Origin: Solidesulfovibrio carbinoliphilus subsp. oakridgensis
Lineage (GTDB): Bacteria; Desulfobacterota; Desulfovibrionia; Desulfovibrionales; Desulfovibrionaceae
Length of the DNA stretch: 64,000 nucleotides
Direction of reading: 5' to 3'
NCBI RefSeq assembly: GCF_000177215.2
Contig: NZ_CM001368.1
Coordinates: 4,038,696-4,102,695, forward strand
Shown here one piece after another: positions 37,225 to 47,198 of this stretch (the stretch's first letter is position 1; each line of letters begins with the position of its first letter). The position numbers and the translations under genes were made by a program. The notes beneath the pieces are model-generated. The model worked only from the letters and a program-made list of their open reading frames with translations, was not told where the DNA came from and did no database searches.

Positions 37225-38376
37225 GTGCTGCCTCCCTTTCGCCTGGAACGTTTTTTCGCGGAACATGAATTTTCCGCGCCCCATCTGCTGTGCGCCTCGG
37301 ACGGCGAAACCCTGACCGTGGCCGAACTGCTCGACCTCGTGCCCGGGGCCGCCGAAGGCCTGGCCCGGCTGCGGCTCGGCTACACCGACTCCCGGGGCGC
37401 GCCCGAACTGCGGGCGGCCATCGCCGGCCTCTACGAGACCGTCACGCCCGATGATATCCTGGTCCATGTCGGGGCCGAGGAGGCCATCTACACCTTCATG
37501 CGGGCGGCGCTCTCCCCGGGCGACCAGGTGGTGGCCACCACCCCGAGCTACCAGTCCCTGACCGACGTGGCCCGGAGCCTTTCGTGCCGGGTGGCCGCCT
37601 GGCGCTGCGATCCGGCCTGGGGCTTCGCCCCGGACATGGCCGAGCTGGATTCCCTCCTGGACGGCCGGGCCAAGGTGCTGGTGGTCAATTTTCCCCACAA
37701 CCCCACCGGCTACCTGCCGACGCGCGGCGCCTTCGCCGCCATGCTCGAACTGGCCGGGGAGCGCGGGGCCCGGGTCTTTTCCGACGAGGTCTACCGGTTC
37801 TCCGAGGCCGACGGCGTGCCGACCCTGCCGGCCGCCTGCGACCTGGACCCCGGGGCCGTGTCCCTTGGCGTCTTGTCCAAATCCTTCGGCCTGGCCGGAC
37901 TGCGGGTCGGCTGGGTGGCCTGCCGCGACCGGGAGCTCCTCGCCCGCATGGCCACGGTCAAGGACTACCTGTCCATCTGCGGTTCCGGACCCTCGGAATT
38001 TTTGGCCGGCTGCGCCCTGGCCGCCCGGGAGCCGCTCCTGGCCCGGATGCGCGCGCTCCTGTCCGGCAACCGGCGGCTCCTGGAGACCTTTTTTCTGGAC
38101 CGGGCCGATCTGTTCCATTTCGTGGCCCCGCGCGGCGGACTGACGGCCTTTCCGGGGCTGGTCTCCGGGGACGCCGACGCCTTTTGCCGGGAAGCCCTCG
38201 AAAAAGCCGGTCTCCTGCTGCTGCCGGGACGCCTCTACGGCGAGGAGTGGCCCGGCCGGTTCCGCATCGGCTTCGGCCGGGCCGATTTCGCCGAAAATCT
38301 GGAAAGACTGGCCGGATTTTGCCGAATTTGGAACAGGGGGCCCGCCGGCCGCAACGGCGCGGGACGGTCGAAATAA
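37225..38376 (+). CDS. Class I/II PLP-dependent aminotransferase
   Basis: This is a fold-type I aminotransferase of about 383 residues. The PLP-lysine is in LSKSFGLAGLRVGW, the PLP-binding Asn/Asp in NFPHNPTGY and FSDEVYRF, and the carboxylate-binding Arg in RFRIGFGRA. Members transfer amino groups between amino and oxo acids or act as C-S lyases. The start is uncertain: GTG at 37225 is taken because the family begins around FRLERFFAEHEF; an ATG at 37153 is in frame but overlaps the divergent gene. Confidence 0.8.
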   Translation: MLPPFRLERFFAEHEFSAPHLLCASDGETLTVAELLDLVPGAAEGLARLRLGYTDSRGAPELRAAIAGLYETVTPDDILVHVGAEEAIYTFMRAALSPGDQVVATTPSYQSLTDVARSLSCRVAAWRCDPAWGFAPDMAELDSLLDGRAKVLVVNFPHNPTGYLPTRGAFAAMLELAGERGARVFSDEVYRFSEADGVPTLPAACDLDPGAVSLGVLSKSFGLAGLRVGWVACRDRELLARMATVKDYLSICGSGPSEFLAGCALAAREPLLARMRALLSGNRRLLETFFLDRADLFHFVAPRGGLTAFPGLVSGDADAFCREALEKAGLLLLPGRLYGEEWPGRFRIGFGRADFAENLERLAGFCRIWNRGPAGRNGAGRSK

Positions 38377-38397
38377 CGGTCCCATGACCTTGAATTT

Positions 38398-38417
38398 TTG
38401 TGTCGTTTCGGACACAA
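38398..38417. promoter_or_regulatory. Inverted repeat before the amino-acid ABC operon
   Basis: TTGTGTC and GACACAA are perfect arms around GTTTCG. They lie in the leader of the ABC transporter operon, 73 bases before the start codon and just after the aminotransferase stop. It may be an operator or a weak hairpin. Confidence 0.4.
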
Positions 38418-38489
38418 GGATGTGACCCGCAACCCGGTGCCAAGGGACTGTCCCGTAAATTGTACCACATCCAACGAGAGGAGTCTTCC

Positions 38490-39233
38490 ATGGTCAAAAA
38501 ACTTGCTTTGGCCCTCGTGATCGTCGCCATGGCCGCTTCGGCGTCCCTGGCCAAGACCATTGTCTTCGCCACGGACGCCACCTGGCCGCCCATGGAGTTC
38601 GTCAACGCCGACAAGGAAATCACCGGCTACGCCATCGACTACATGAAGGCCGCCGGCAAGGAGGCCGGGTTCACCGCCGAATTCAAGGCCGTGGCCTGGG
38701 ACGGCATCTTCGCCGGCCTGGCCTCCGGCAAGTACAATGCCATCTGCTCCTCGGTCTCCATCACCGACGAACGCAAGAACACCATGGATTTCTCCACCCC
38801 CTATTTCAAGGTCCGCCAGGCCCTGGTCGTTCCGGTCAAGTCCACGGCCAAATGCGTGGACGACATGAAGGGCAAGACCCTTGGCGCCCAGATCAGCACC
38901 ACCGGCCACTTTGCCATCAAGAAGATGGAAGGCATCAAGGACAAGTCGTATGACGAGGTCGGCCTGGCCTTCGAAGACCTGTACAACGGCCGCATCGACG
39001 GCGTGGTCTGCGACGACCCGGTTGCCGCCCAGTACGCCCTGCAGAACGAGAAGTACAAGGGTTCGCTCAAGATCGCCTGCATCGTCGAAGCCGGCGAGGA
39101 CGAATTCTACGGCATCGCCGTGCAGAAGGGCAACAAGGAAGACCTCGAACTCATCAACAAGGGCATCGAAGCCGTCAAAAGCAAGGGCATCGACAAGCAG
39201 CTCCTCGCCAAGTGGATCGGCGGCGGCAAATAA
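38490..39233 (+). CDS. Amino-acid ABC transporter, substrate-binding protein
   Basis: This 247-residue periplasmic protein starts with a signal peptide (MVKKLALALVIVAMAASASLA). The mature part has the family-3 solute-binding fold: TDATWPPMEFVNADKEITGY, the substrate-binding FAGLASGKYNAICSSVSIT, and RKNTMDFSTPYF. Polar amino acids (Gln, Glu, His or Arg) are the usual ligands; which one cannot be told. GAGAGGAG precedes the ATG at 38490. Permease and ATPase follow. Confidence 0.93.
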   Translation: MVKKLALALVIVAMAASASLAKTIVFATDATWPPMEFVNADKEITGYAIDYMKAAGKEAGFTAEFKAVAWDGIFAGLASGKYNAICSSVSITDERKNTMDFSTPYFKVRQALVVPVKSTAKCVDDMKGKTLGAQISTTGHFAIKKMEGIKDKSYDEVGLAFEDLYNGRIDGVVCDDPVAAQYALQNEKYKGSLKIACIVEAGEDEFYGIAVQKGNKEDLELINKGIEAVKSKGIDKQLLAKWIGGGK

Positions 39234-39307
39234 GTCCGCCTCCTGGCATTCAGACGGCGTCCGCCGGCTTTTTCCAGCCGGCGGACGCGCCAATCGGAAA
39301 GAGTCGC

Positions 39308-40117
39308 ATGAACAAACAAGGCAAGGTTGTCGTGGAAGAGACGCCCGTCGTCATCGATGTCGGCGACGGGGCCGCCATTCCCAAACCCTCGGACAAAGGA
39401 CTGGTTTCGGCCTGGCGCATCTCGTTTGTCGGCGCGCTGCTCGTGCTTGGCGCGCTGCTCTATTTCAAGCCGGATCCCTACCTGCGCATCTTCAAATTCG
39501 TGCCGGACGGCATCCTGGTCACCTTCCAGGTCACGGTCTGCTCCATCGCCCTGGCCCTGGTCTTCGGCCTCGTCACCGGCCTGGGACGGATTTCGCGCAA
39601 CAAGCACATAAACCTCATCGCCTCGACCTACGTCGAGATCGTGCGCGGCGTGCCGCTGCTCGTGCAGCTTTTTTACATCTACTACGCCCTTGGCCGCTTC
39701 GTGCACGTCCCGGACCTGCTCGCCGCCGTCCTCTCCATGAGCGTGTGCTACGGCGCCTACATGGGCGAGGTCTTCCGGGCCGGCATCATCGCCATTCCCG
39801 TGGGCCAGACCGAGGCCGCCCGGTCGCTCGGGTTCAACCGGGCCCAGACCATGTACCACGTCATCCTGCCCCAGGCCTGGCGCACCATCCTCCCGCCGGT
39901 CGGCAACGAATTCATCGCCCTTTTAAAAGACACCTCCCTGGTCTCCATCCTCGGCGTGGCCGACCTCCTGCGCCGGGGGCGCGAATACGCTTCGGAATCG
40001 TTCCAGTACTTCGAAACCTTTACCATGGTCGCCGTGATCTACCTGATCATCACCCTGATCCTCTCCAAGCTCGTGAGCATCATGGAGGAGCGTCTGTCCC
40101 ACCATGTCAAACGATAA
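39308..40117 (+). CDS. Amino-acid ABC transporter, permease
   Basis: The 269-residue HisM/GlnP-type permease has a charged tail of about 40 residues, then five or six helices. [15 protein letters not shown] and the EAA loop ([22 protein letters not shown]) contact the ATPase. The ATG at 39308 was preferred to an upstream in-frame ATG lying in the end of the binding-protein gene. It overlaps the ATPase gene by 14 bases. Confidence 0.93.
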   Translation: MNKQGKVVVEETPVVIDVGDGAAIPKPSDKGLVSAWRISFVGALLVLGALLYFKPDPYLRIFKFVPDGILVTFQVTVCSIALALVFGLVTGLGRISRNKHINLIASTYVEIVRGVPLLVQLFYIYYALGRFVHVPDLLAAVLSMSVCYGAYMGEVFRAGIIAIPVGQTEAARSLGFNRAQTMYHVILPQAWRTILPPVGNEFIALLKDTSLVSILGVADLLRRGREYASESFQYFETFTMVAVIYLIITLILSKLVSIMEERLSHHVKR

Positions 40118-40847
40118 CAACCCCATCATCCGCATAAGCGACGTCAGCAAGCGCTTCGACCACGTGACCGCCCTGTCCCACGTCAGCCTGGACGTGGCGA
40201 GCGGCGAAAAGGTGGTCATCATCGGTCCGAGCGGCTCGGGCAAATCCACGCTCCTGCGCACGATCAACCGGCTCGAGGACATCAGCGCCGGCAAGGTCGT
40301 GGTCGACGGCTTCGATCTCGACGATCCGGCCGTGGACATCAACAAGGTGCGCATGGAAGTGGGCATGGTCTTTCAGAGCTTCAACCTCTTCCCGCACAAG
40401 ACCGTGCTGCAAAACATCACGCTTGCCCCGATAAAGCTCAAGGGCATGGCCCAGGCCGACGCCGACGCCATGGCGGGCACGCTCCTCGAAAAAGTCGGCA
40501 TCCTCGAGAAGGCCAACGTCTTCCCGGCCAAACTCTCCGGGGGCCAGCAGCAACGCGTGGCCATCGCCCGGGCCCTGGCCATGAGCCCCAAGATCATGCT
40601 CTTCGACGAGCCGACCTCGGCCCTCGACCCGGAAATGATCGGCGAAGTCCTCGACGTCATGGTCAAACTGGCCCGCGAAGGCATGACCATGGTCTGCGTC
40701 ACCCACGAAATGGGCTTTGCCCGCGAAGTCGCGGACCGCATCGTCTTCATGGACGAAGGGCAAATCCTCGAAATCGCCACGCCGGCCGAATTTTTCGTGA
40801 GCCCCAAGCATCCGCGGACCCAGAAGTTTTTAGAGCAGATCCTGTAG
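40104..40847 (+). CDS. Amino-acid ABC transporter, ATP-binding protein
   Basis: The 247-residue GlnQ/HisP-type ATPase has Walker [10 protein letters not shown], signature [15 protein letters not shown], Walker [14 protein letters not shown] and switch His in [26 protein letters not shown] is the Q-loop typical of polar amino-acid importers. It completes the binding protein-permease-ATPase operon. A repeat cassette with a terminator follows. Confidence 0.95.
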   Translation: MSNDNNPIIRISDVSKRFDHVTALSHVSLDVASGEKVVIIGPSGSGKSTLLRTINRLEDISAGKVVVDGFDLDDPAVDINKVRMEVGMVFQSFNLFPHKTVLQNITLAPIKLKGMAQADADAMAGTLLEKVGILEKANVFPAKLSGGQQQRVAIARALAMSPKIMLFDEPTSALDPEMIGEVLDVMVKLAREGMTMVCVTHEMGFAREVADRIVFMDEGQILEIATPAEFFVSPKHPRTQKFLEQIL

Positions 40848-40873
40848 ACGTCGGCGAGGAAGACGAAGACGAA

Positions 40874-41027
40874 GATGCCTCCGGCGGCCGGGAGGGGGTC
40901 ACCCCCTCCCGGACCCACCCGACCCGGAAACGACAAAGGGCGGTCCCATGGCAGGACCGCCCTTTGTCGTTTGTGTCCCCCATTCAGGGGGCCGGGGGGG
41001 ATGATCCCCCCCGGCCGCCGGAGGCCT
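40874..41027. repeat. Head-out repeat pair K/L enclosing a terminator
   Basis: Unit K (40874-40920) has arm GGGAGGGGGT, CA, CCCCCTCCC, GGA, echo CCCACCC. Unit L (40987-41027), inverted, has G7/ATCAT/C7, GG, CCCCC (the A of GGA is missing). Between them lies the terminator at 40928. Unit K with its terminator nearly matches the cassette at 46019-46178. It fills the whole convergent gap between the ABC operon and the Smr gene. Confidence 0.88.
40928..40972. terminator. Bidirectional terminator between convergent genes
   Basis: This is a perfect 19-base stem (40928-40946 with 40954-40972; left arm AAACGACAAAGGGCGGTCC) and a 7-base loop. A-rich and T-rich ends let it work on both strands, fitting convergent genes on each side. 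Confidence 0.85.
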
Positions 41028-41031
41028 CTTC

Positions 41032-41766
41032 TCACCCGTAGTCGGGCCAGTCCTTTTCGAAGCGGACCTTGCCCTTGGTCTTTTTGAACTTGCGCAAGAG
41101 GACGTAGAGGGCCCCGGCGCCGCCGTGGCGGGGGAGCGCCGTGGTGAAGGCCAGGACCACCCGTTTGAGGGGATCGCGGGTCAGCCAGGTCTTGAGTTCT
41201 TCCTTGAGCACGGACACGCCGCCCGGCGAGTTGGCCCCCCGGCCGGGGATGACGAGCAGGCAGCGCTTGCCGGCCATGTACTGTTCGCGCACGAAGTGGA
41301 GCAGCGAGAGCATGGCCTGGTCGGTGTTGAGGCCGTGGAGGTCGAAGTGGGCTTCGGGCGAGAACTGGCCGGCCCGCAGCTGGCGGTAGACCTTGGGATC
41401 GAGGTCCGAGACGAAGCCCTGCACGTATTCGTCGCTGTATTCGAGGGTGAATTCGACCCGGCCGGAGACCAGGTCGTGGAGGGCGGCCAGGGCCTTTTCC
41501 TCCTCGTCGGCCGGGGAAGGCGGGGGCGGCGGCGGGGTGACGGGGCGGACGTCGCGGCCCCTGGTTTTTTCCCGGTCCATGGGGGCGACGCCGCTCATGG
41601 CCCGGAAGAAGTGCGATTCGTCGACGTCTTCCGGGGTGTCCGGTTTGGAGGCCGAGGAAATCGCTTGGGCCACGATGTCCGGAACGTGTTTTTTCTTGGC
41701 GACCTTGACCCCTTTGAGAGCGGCGGCAAAGGGGTGGTGCGCGTCTGGTTTATCCTTTTTCGACAT
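41032..41766 (-). CDS. Smr-domain protein
   Basis: The protein has 244 residues. The N-terminal 70 are Lys/Asp-rich and likely disordered, with a proline run (PVTPPPPPPSP). The C-terminal Smr domain (about 145-235) shows FDLHGLNTDQAMLSLLHF, LVIPGRGANSPGG and PRHGGAGALYVLLR, the marks of the MutS2-type small domain that cuts or binds nucleic acid, often on collided ribosomes. ATG at 41766 was chosen over a TTG at 41787. Confidence 0.88.
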   Translation of the reverse strand: MSKKDKPDAHHPFAAALKGVKVAKKKHVPDIVAQAISSASKPDTPEDVDESHFFRAMSGVAPMDREKTRGRDVRPVTPPPPPPSPADEEEKALAALHDLVSGRVEFTLEYSDEYVQGFVSDLDPKVYRQLRAGQFSPEAHFDLHGLNTDQAMLSLLHFVREQYMAGKRCLLVIPGRGANSPGGVSVLKEELKTWLTRDPLKRVVLAFTTALPRHGGAGALYVLLRKFKKTKGKVRFEKDWPDYG

Positions 41767-41900
41767 GGCCGGGGAAGCTACCGGCAAGCCCCGGCCTTGG
41801 CAAGCGGGCCTGCGAAAGAACCGCCCGGCTATGGCCTTTGCCCGCGCCCTGGTATAAAACGGAAAGGGCCGGCCCCCCGAGGGATAATCATCCGGGATGG

Positions 41901-41928
41901 TTGACGGAATACGATGCCGACTTATTAT
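41901..41928 (+). promoter_or_regulatory. Sigma-70-type promoter before cbpA
   Basis: TTGACG (41901-41906) and TATTAT (41923-41928) are spaced by 16 bases. The transcript would start about 40 bases before the cbpA start codon. The pattern does not fit the sigma-32 heat-shock consensus. Confidence 0.55.
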
Positions 41929-41975
41929 GTAAACTTGCCGGAAAACCAGCCGGAATAACGGGAGACAGAGCCCTT

Positions 41976-43001
41976 ATGAGCGTGGAATACAAGGACTATT
42001 ATAAGCTCCTCGGCGTCTCGAAGACCGCCAGCCAGGACGAGATTTCCAAGGCGTTCAAGAAGCTGGCCCGAAAACACCACCCGGATCTCCATCCCGACGA
42101 ACCCGAGGCCGAGAAGAAGTTCAAGGAATTCAACGAGGCCTACGAGGTCTTGAAGGACCCGGAGAAGCGCAAGCTCTACGACTCCCTGGGGCCGAACTGG
42201 CAGGACGGGCAGAATTTCCGGCGGCCGCCGGGAGCCGAGGGGGCCCAGTACCATTTCGGCGGCGCGGGCGGCCAGCAGTTCGATGCCGGCGCGTTCTCGG
42301 ATTTTTTCGAGACGGTCTTTGGCGGCGGTTTCAGCCAGGGCGGCGGGGGCGGCCGGACCCGGTTCGAGCGGGGCGGCACGTTTGGCGACTTCGGCGGCGC
42401 GGGCGGCTTTGGCGGGGCCGGCGGCTATTCGCGCGGCCCGGCGCGGGGCACGGACGCCAACGCCACCCTCGAACTGACCCTGGAGGAGGCCTACCGGGGC
42501 GGGGCCAAGTCCATCACACTCCAGGAGCAGGCCATCGGGCCCGACGGCTCGCCGCGCCTTGGCACCAAGACGCTCAGCGTCAACATTCCGGCCGGGGTGC
42601 GCGAAGGCGGCAAGATCCGGTTGTCCGGCCAGGGCAATCCCGGCCGGTCCGGCGGCCAGGCCGGGGACCTCTACCTCAAGGTCAAGATTCTGCCCCATGC
42701 CCTTTTCAAGCTCGAGGAGGGCAACGTCATCCTCGACCTGCCGCTGACGCCCTGGGAGGCGGCGCTCGGAGCCAAGGTCCGGGTGCCGACCCTCGACGGG
42801 GCGGTGGAGATGCACATTCCGGCCGGCTCGTCGTCCGGCCGCAAGTTGCGGCTGGCCGGCAAGGGCCTCGGCGGCCGGGGCCAGCGCGGCGACCAGCTCG
42901 TGCGGCTCATGGTCGCGGTGCCGCCAAGCGTCACGGACGAGGAGCGCGCGCTCTGGGAGCAGCTGGCCGCGGCCTCGGATTTCAGTCCCCGGTCGTTTTA
43001 G
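41976..43001 (+). CDS. cbpA: DnaJ-class co-chaperone CbpA
   Basis: The 341-residue type II J protein has a J domain at 1-70 with the HPD motif (KKLARKHHPDLH), a Gly/Phe-rich region at about 80-150, and two C-terminal beta-sandwich substrate domains with no zinc finger. It activates DnaK and holds unfolded chains. The ATG at 41976 begins the J domain; an upstream in-frame start adds unconserved sequence. cbpM, its inhibitor family, follows after 18 bases. Confidence 0.93.
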   Translation: MSVEYKDYYKLLGVSKTASQDEISKAFKKLARKHHPDLHPDEPEAEKKFKEFNEAYEVLKDPEKRKLYDSLGPNWQDGQNFRRPPGAEGAQYHFGGAGGQQFDAGAFSDFFETVFGGGFSQGGGGGRTRFERGGTFGDFGGAGGFGGAGGYSRGPARGTDANATLELTLEEAYRGGAKSITLQEQAIGPDGSPRLGTKTLSVNIPAGVREGGKIRLSGQGNPGRSGGQAGDLYLKVKILPHALFKLEEGNVILDLPLTPWEAALGAKVRVPTLDGAVEMHIPAGSSSGRKLRLAGKGLGGRGQRGDQLVRLMVAVPPSVTDEERALWEQLAAASDFSPRSF

Positions 43002-43019
43002 CGCCCAAGCGAGGTCGTT

Positions 43020-43337
43020 ATGGACATCAAGCAAGTCATCACCGTCGCCACCGTGCCCGCCCGCTCCGAACGCCTGAGTTTCGCCCAGCTCCAGGAATTG
43101 ACGGGCCTTGATCCGACTGTTGTGGGCGAATTGATCGAACTCGGCTGGATAACTCCGGAACGCACCCTGGCCGATGCCTATTTGTTTCGACCACGGGATG
43201 TTTATAGATTGCGAAAACTTGATCGCATTTGCCGCGATTTCGAGTTGCCGCTCCTTGGGGCCAGCATCGTGGTCGATCTTTTGGAGCGCATTGAGCGCCT
43301 GGAGAACAAGGTTCGGGAGCTCAACCGGCTGCTGTAA
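43020..43337 (+). CDS. cbpM: Chaperone modulator CbpM (MerR-like)
   Basis: The 105-residue protein has a MerR-like winged helix at the N-terminus (SFAQLQELTGLDPTVVGELI ... WITPERTL) and a C-terminal coiled coil (VDLLERIERLENKVRELNRLL). CbpM proteins bind the CbpA J domain and block it. Position directly after cbpA supports this role. clpB follows 66 bases on. Confidence 0.88.
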   Translation: MDIKQVITVATVPARSERLSFAQLQELTGLDPTVVGELIELGWITPERTLADAYLFRPRDVYRLRKLDRICRDFELPLLGASIVVDLLERIERLENKVRELNRLL

Positions 43338-43403
43338 TATTTTTCGTATTGCCTTCGGCGCAAGCGTCCTTATCTTTGTCGCAGTCACGGAGGAGGATAC
43401 TAC

Positions 43404-46004
43404 ATGGATCTCAACAAGTTCACCCAGAAATCCCAGCAGGCCATCGGCGAGGCCCAAGCCGTGGCCGTGCGCATGGGCCAGCAGCAGGTCGACGCCGAGC
43501 ACCTGCTCTATGCCCTCCTGACCCAGGAGCAGGGGCTGGTGCCGCGCATTCTGGAGAAGGCCGGCTATGCGCCCGATACCTACCTGGCCGAGCTCGAACG
43601 CGCCCTTGGCAAGCTGCCCCGGGTCAGCGGCCCGGGGTCGAGTCCGGGGCAGGTCTACGTCACCCCGCGCCTCAATGAGATGCTGGTCAAGGCCCAGGAT
43701 CTGGCCAAGCACCTCAAAGACGAATACGTCAGCGTCGAACACCTGTTCCTGGCCTTTTGCGACGAGCCGCCCTCGACCATGGCCGGCCAGATCAACAAGG
43801 CCCTTGGCATCGATAAAAACCGCGTTTTGGCGGCCCTCAGTGAAATCCGGGGCGGCCAGCGCGTCACTTCGGCCGATCCCGAAGGCACCTACGAGGCCCT
43901 GGCTAAATACGGCCGGGATCTGGTCGATGCCGCCAAAAAGGGCAAGCTCGACCCGGTCATCGGCCGGGACGAGGAGATCCGCCGGGTCATCCGCATCCTG
44001 TCGCGGCGCACGAAGAACAATCCCGTGATCATCGGCGAGGCCGGCGTCGGCAAGACGGCCATCGTCGAGGGCCTGGCCATGCGCATCGTCAACCGCGACG
44101 TGCCCGAGGGCCTCAAGGACAAGACCATCTTCGCCCTGGACATGGGGGCCCTCATTGCCGGGGCCAAGTACCGGGGCGAGTTCGAGGAGCGCCTGAAGGC
44201 CGTGCTCAAGGAAGTGCAGTCGTCCGAGGGCCGCATCCTCCTTTTCATCGACGAGCTCCACACCATCGTCGGCGCGGGCAAGACCGAGGGCTCCATGGAT
44301 GCGGGCAACATGCTCAAACCCATGCTGGCCCGGGGCGAGCTCCACTGCATCGGCGCGACCACCTTGGACGAGTACCGCAAGTACATCGAAAAGGACCCGG
44401 CCCTGGAGCGGCGGTTCCAGCCGGTCTTCGTGGACGAACCCACGGTCGAGGACACCATTTCGATCCTGCGGGGACTTCGGGAGCGGTTCGAGGTCCACCA
44501 CGGCGTGCGCATCAGCGACTCGGCCATTGTCGAGGCCGCCGTGCTCTCGGCCCGCTACATCGCCGACCGGCAGTTGCCGGACAAGGCCATCGACCTCATC
44601 GACGAGGCCGCGGCCCTTATTCGCACCGAGATCGACTCCCTGCCGGCCGAGCTCGACCAGATCAACCGCAAGGTCATGCAGCTCGAGATCGAGCGCGAGG
44701 CCCTCAAGCGCGAGACGGACAAGGCCTCGCGGGAGCGCCTGGAGAAGCTCGAGGAGGAGCTGGCCAACCTCAAGGAGGAGCAGGGCGGCTATCTGGCCCA
44801 GTGGGAGCGGGAGAAGGGCGCGGTCGATGTGCTGCGGCGCATCAAGGAAGACATCGAAAAGACCCGGCAGGCCATCGAGGAGGCCGAGCGCAACTACGAC
44901 CTCAACCGGGCGGCGGAGCTGCGCTACGGCCGGCTCTCGGCCCTGGAAAAGGAGCTGGCCGGCCAGGAGGAGGCCATCGGCAAGGCAGCCGGCGGGGCCC
45001 GCATGATCCGCGAGGAGGTCGGCCCCGACGACGTGGCCATGGTCATCTCCCGGTGGACCGGCATTCCGGTGACGAGACTCCTCGAGAGCGAGCGCGAGAA
45101 GCTCTTGCGCCTCGGCGACCTGCTCCATGGCCGGGTGGTCGGCCAGGACGAGGCGGTGACGGCCGTGGCCGACGCGGTCCTGCGGGCCCGGGCCGGGCTC
45201 AAGGACCCGCGACGCCCCATCGGCTCGTTCATTTTCCTCGGGCCGACCGGCGTCGGCAAGACCGAGCTTTGCAAGACCTTGGCCGCAGCGCTCTTCGACA
45301 CCGAGGACAACATGATCCGGCTCGACATGTCCGAGTACATGGAGCGGCACACGGTGGCGAGGCTGATCGGCGCCCCTCCGGGCTACATCGGCTACGACGA
45401 GGGCGGCCAGCTGACCGAGGCCGTGCGCCGAAAGCCCTACAGCGTGGTCCTTTTCGACGAGATCGAGAAGGCGCACAGCGACGTGTTCAACACGCTGCTC
45501 CAAATCCTCGACGACGGCCGGCTGACCGACAGCCACGGCCGGACCGTGGATTTCAAGAACACGATCATCATCATGACCTCGAACCTCGGGGCCCAGCATC
45601 TGCTGGAGGGCATTGATCCGTCGGGGGCGTTTCTGCCGGGTGTGACCGAGGCGGTCATGAACACCTTGCGCGGGCACTTCCGGCCGGAGTTTTTAAACCG
45701 GGTGGACGAGATCGTACTCTTCAAGCCGCTGTTGCGCGGCCAGATCGCGGCCATTGTCGAGCTCATGCTCGGCGGCCTGCGGGCCAGGCTCGCCGACCGC
45801 AAGATCAGCCTGGTCCTGTCCGACGCGGCCAAGGCCTTCATCGCCGAGACGGCCTACGATCCGGTCTTCGGGGCCAGGCCGCTGCGGCGCTACCTGCAGG
45901 CCCACGTGGAGACGCCCCTGGCCAAGGCCCTTATCGGCGGCCAAGTGGCCGACGGCCAGACCGTCACCGTGGATGTGCGCGACGAGGCACTGGTGTTCGT
46001 ATAA
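43404..46004 (+). CDS. clpB: ATP-dependent disaggregase ClpB
   Basis: ClpB pulls proteins out of aggregates with DnaK. The 866-residue length is standard. The N-terminal Clp repeat domain covers about 1-145. AAA-1 has Walker A GEAGVGKT at about 211-218 and Walker [10 protein letters not shown]. The coiled-coil M-domain (about 410-530, [20 protein letters not shown]) separates ClpB from ClpA/C. AAA-2 has GPTGVGKT at about 612 and [11 protein letters not shown]. It has a strong ribosome site GGAGGAGG. Grouping with cbpA and cbpM makes a protein-quality unit. Confidence 0.96.
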   Translation: MDLNKFTQKSQQAIGEAQAVAVRMGQQQVDAEHLLYALLTQEQGLVPRILEKAGYAPDTYLAELERALGKLPRVSGPGSSPGQVYVTPRLNEMLVKAQDLAKHLKDEYVSVEHLFLAFCDEPPSTMAGQINKALGIDKNRVLAALSEIRGGQRVTSADPEGTYEALAKYGRDLVDAAKKGKLDPVIGRDEEIRRVIRILSRRTKNNPVIIGEAGVGKTAIVEGLAMRIVNRDVPEGLKDKTIFALDMGALIAGAKYRGEFEERLKAVLKEVQSSEGRILLFIDELHTIVGAGKTEGSMDAGNMLKPMLARGELHCIGATTLDEYRKYIEKDPALERRFQPVFVDEPTVEDTISILRGLRERFEVHHGVRISDSAIVEAAVLSARYIADRQLPDKAIDLIDEAAALIRTEIDSLPAELDQINRKVMQLEIEREALKRETDKASRERLEKLEEELANLKEEQGGYLAQWEREKGAVDVLRRIKEDIEKTRQAIEEAERNYDLNRAAELRYGRLSALEKELAGQEEAIGKAAGGARMIREEVGPDDVAMVISRWTGIPVTRLLESEREKLLRLGDLLHGRVVGQDEAVTAVADAVLRARAGLKDPRRPIGSFIFLGPTGVGKTELCKTLAAALFDTEDNMIRLDMSEYMERHTVARLIGAPPGYIGYDEGGQLTEAVRRKPYSVVLFDEIEKAHSDVFNTLLQILDDGRLTDSHGRTVDFKNTIIIMTSNLGAQHLLEGIDPSGAFLPGVTEAVMNTLRGHFRPEFLNRVDEIVLFKPLLRGQIAAIVELMLGGLRARLADRKISLVLSDAAKAFIAETAYDPVFGARPLRRYLQAHVETPLAKALIGGQVADGQTVTVDVRDEALVFV

Positions 46005-46018
46005 AAGGAAGAGGAAGA

Positions 46019-46178
46019 CCGGGGCTCTGCCCCGGACCCCGCCGGGAGGGGGTCACCCCCTCCCGGACCCACCCGACCCGGAAAACGACGAAGGGCGGTC
46101 CCCAAACGGGGCCGCCCTTCGTCGTTTTCCTCCGTCCAGGGGGTCCGGGGGATGATCGCCCCCGGCCGCCGGAGGCCT
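46019..46178. repeat. Repeat cassette M/N after clpB (near copy of 40874-41027)
   Basis: Unit M (46019-46072) begins with a GGGGC/TCT/GCCCC module with GGA and echo CCCC, then a GGGAGGGGGT/CA/CCCCCTCCC module with echo CCCACCC. Unit N (46139-46178), inverted, has GGGGGC/GATCAT/CCCCC with echo CCCCC. They enclose a terminator at 46080. From the GGGAGGGGGT arm to the terminator stem, the sequence is almost identical to unit K and its terminator. Confidence 0.88.
46080..46130. terminator. Bidirectional terminator after clpB
   Basis: A 19-base perfect outer stem (46080-46098 with 46112-46130) carries an inner CCCC-AAAC-GGGG hairpin after one bulged T. The arm core CGACGAAGGGCGGTCC differs by one base from that at 40931. 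The outer A4 and T4 would support both directions. Confidence 0.85.
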
Positions 46179-46234
46179 CTTCCTCTCTCCAGTGCCGGCT
46201 TGCCAGGGCCAAAGCGACCGGCTACGGTCCGGCG

Positions 46235-46321
46235 TCCGATTGGGGTGCCGCGTCCCGGGGGCGCGGCTGAGAGCATACCCATGGAACCTGACGCGGCTCG
46301 TACCGCCGGAGGGAATTCGGA
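46235..46321 (+). promoter_or_regulatory. TPP riboswitch (THI element) before thiM
   Basis: The conserved parts are in order: P1 arms TCCGATT (46235-46241) and AATTCGGA (46314-46321), GGGGTGCC, GGCTGAGAGCATACCC, GGAACCTGACGCGG, and GGAGGGAA. These match the TPP aptamer. It should lower thiM-thiE expression when thiamine diphosphate is plentiful. About 77 bases separate it from the start codon, room for a terminator or an anti-ribosome-site helix. Confidence 0.93.
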
Positions 46322-46397
46322 TGCCCGCCCGCCCGTTTCCCCCTGCGCTCCGACCGTCACGGCCGCCCGGCCGCCACCGCCAACACGGGATACTGCC

Positions 46398-47198
46398 ATG
46401 CCCCTTGCCGCTGCCGCCTTTGCCGACCTTGGCCGCATCCGCGACGAAAATCCGCTCGTGGTCAACATCACCAACTCGGTCGTCACCAACACCACGGCCA
46501 ACGCCCTCTTGGCGCTTGGGGCCTCGCCGGCCATGACCCACCATCCGGCCGATGCCGCCTCCCTGGCCGGACTGGCCCGGGCCGTGGTCTGCAACATGGG
46601 CACGCCGGGCGAAGAGGACGTGGCCAGCATGCTGGCCGCCAGCCGGGCGGCGGACGCGGCCGGGGTGCCGGTGGTCTTCGACCCGGTGGCCGCCGGCGCC
46701 ACACCCTGGCGGCGCGAGGTGGCGAGGCGCGTCCTTGACGCCGGGCCGGTGGCCGCCATACGCGGCAACGCCTCGGAAATCCTGTCCCTGGCCGGCGAGG
46801 AGGCCGCCTCGCGCGGCGTGGACAGCCTGCAAGGGAGCCTCGAAGCCGTGGACGCCGCCGCCGCCCTGGCCCGAAACCGGTCCTGCGTGGTCTGCGTCAG
46901 CGGCGCGGTGGACGTGGTGACGGACGGGGAAAAACGCCTGGAGCTGGCCGGCGGGCATGTGATGATGACCCGGGTGACGGGCCTTGGCTGCACGGCCACG
47001 GCCCTTGTCGGCGCGTTTCTGGCGGTCAACGGCGACGCCTTTGCCGCCACGGTCCACGCCATGGCCGTCATGGCGGCCACCGGCTCCCTGGCCGCAGCCG
47101 GCGCGACCGGTCCGGGGAGCTTGGCCGTCCGGTTTCTGGACACGTTGTATTCCCTGGCCGAGGCGGACCTCCGGGCCGGGGCCCGGGTGGCGTCGTGA
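46398..47198 (+). CDS. thiM: Hydroxyethylthiazole kinase
   Basis: ThiM phosphorylates the thiazole alcohol for thiamine salvage. The 266-residue ribokinase-like protein shows [42 protein letters not shown], and the catalytic Cys/anion hole in [18 protein letters not shown] at 46398 gives the family start; longer in-frame openings run through the riboswitch. thiE overlaps its stop. Confidence 0.94.
   Translation: MPLAAAAFADLGRIRDENPLVVNITNSVVTNTTANALLALGASPAMTHHPADAASLAGLARAVVCNMGTPGEEDVASMLAASRAADAAGVPVVFDPVAAGATPWRREVARRVLDAGPVAAIRGNASEILSLAGEEAASRGVDSLQGSLEAVDAAAALARNRSCVVCVSGAVDVVTDGEKRLELAGGHVMMTRVTGLGCTATALVGAFLAVNGDAFAATVHAMAVMAATGSLAAAGATGPGSLAVRFLDTLYSLAEADLRAGARVAS

Noticed and set aside
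41925..45677. A 1250-codon opening on the minus strand
   Set aside because: It is antisense to cbpA, cbpM and clpB, with no recognisable motif.
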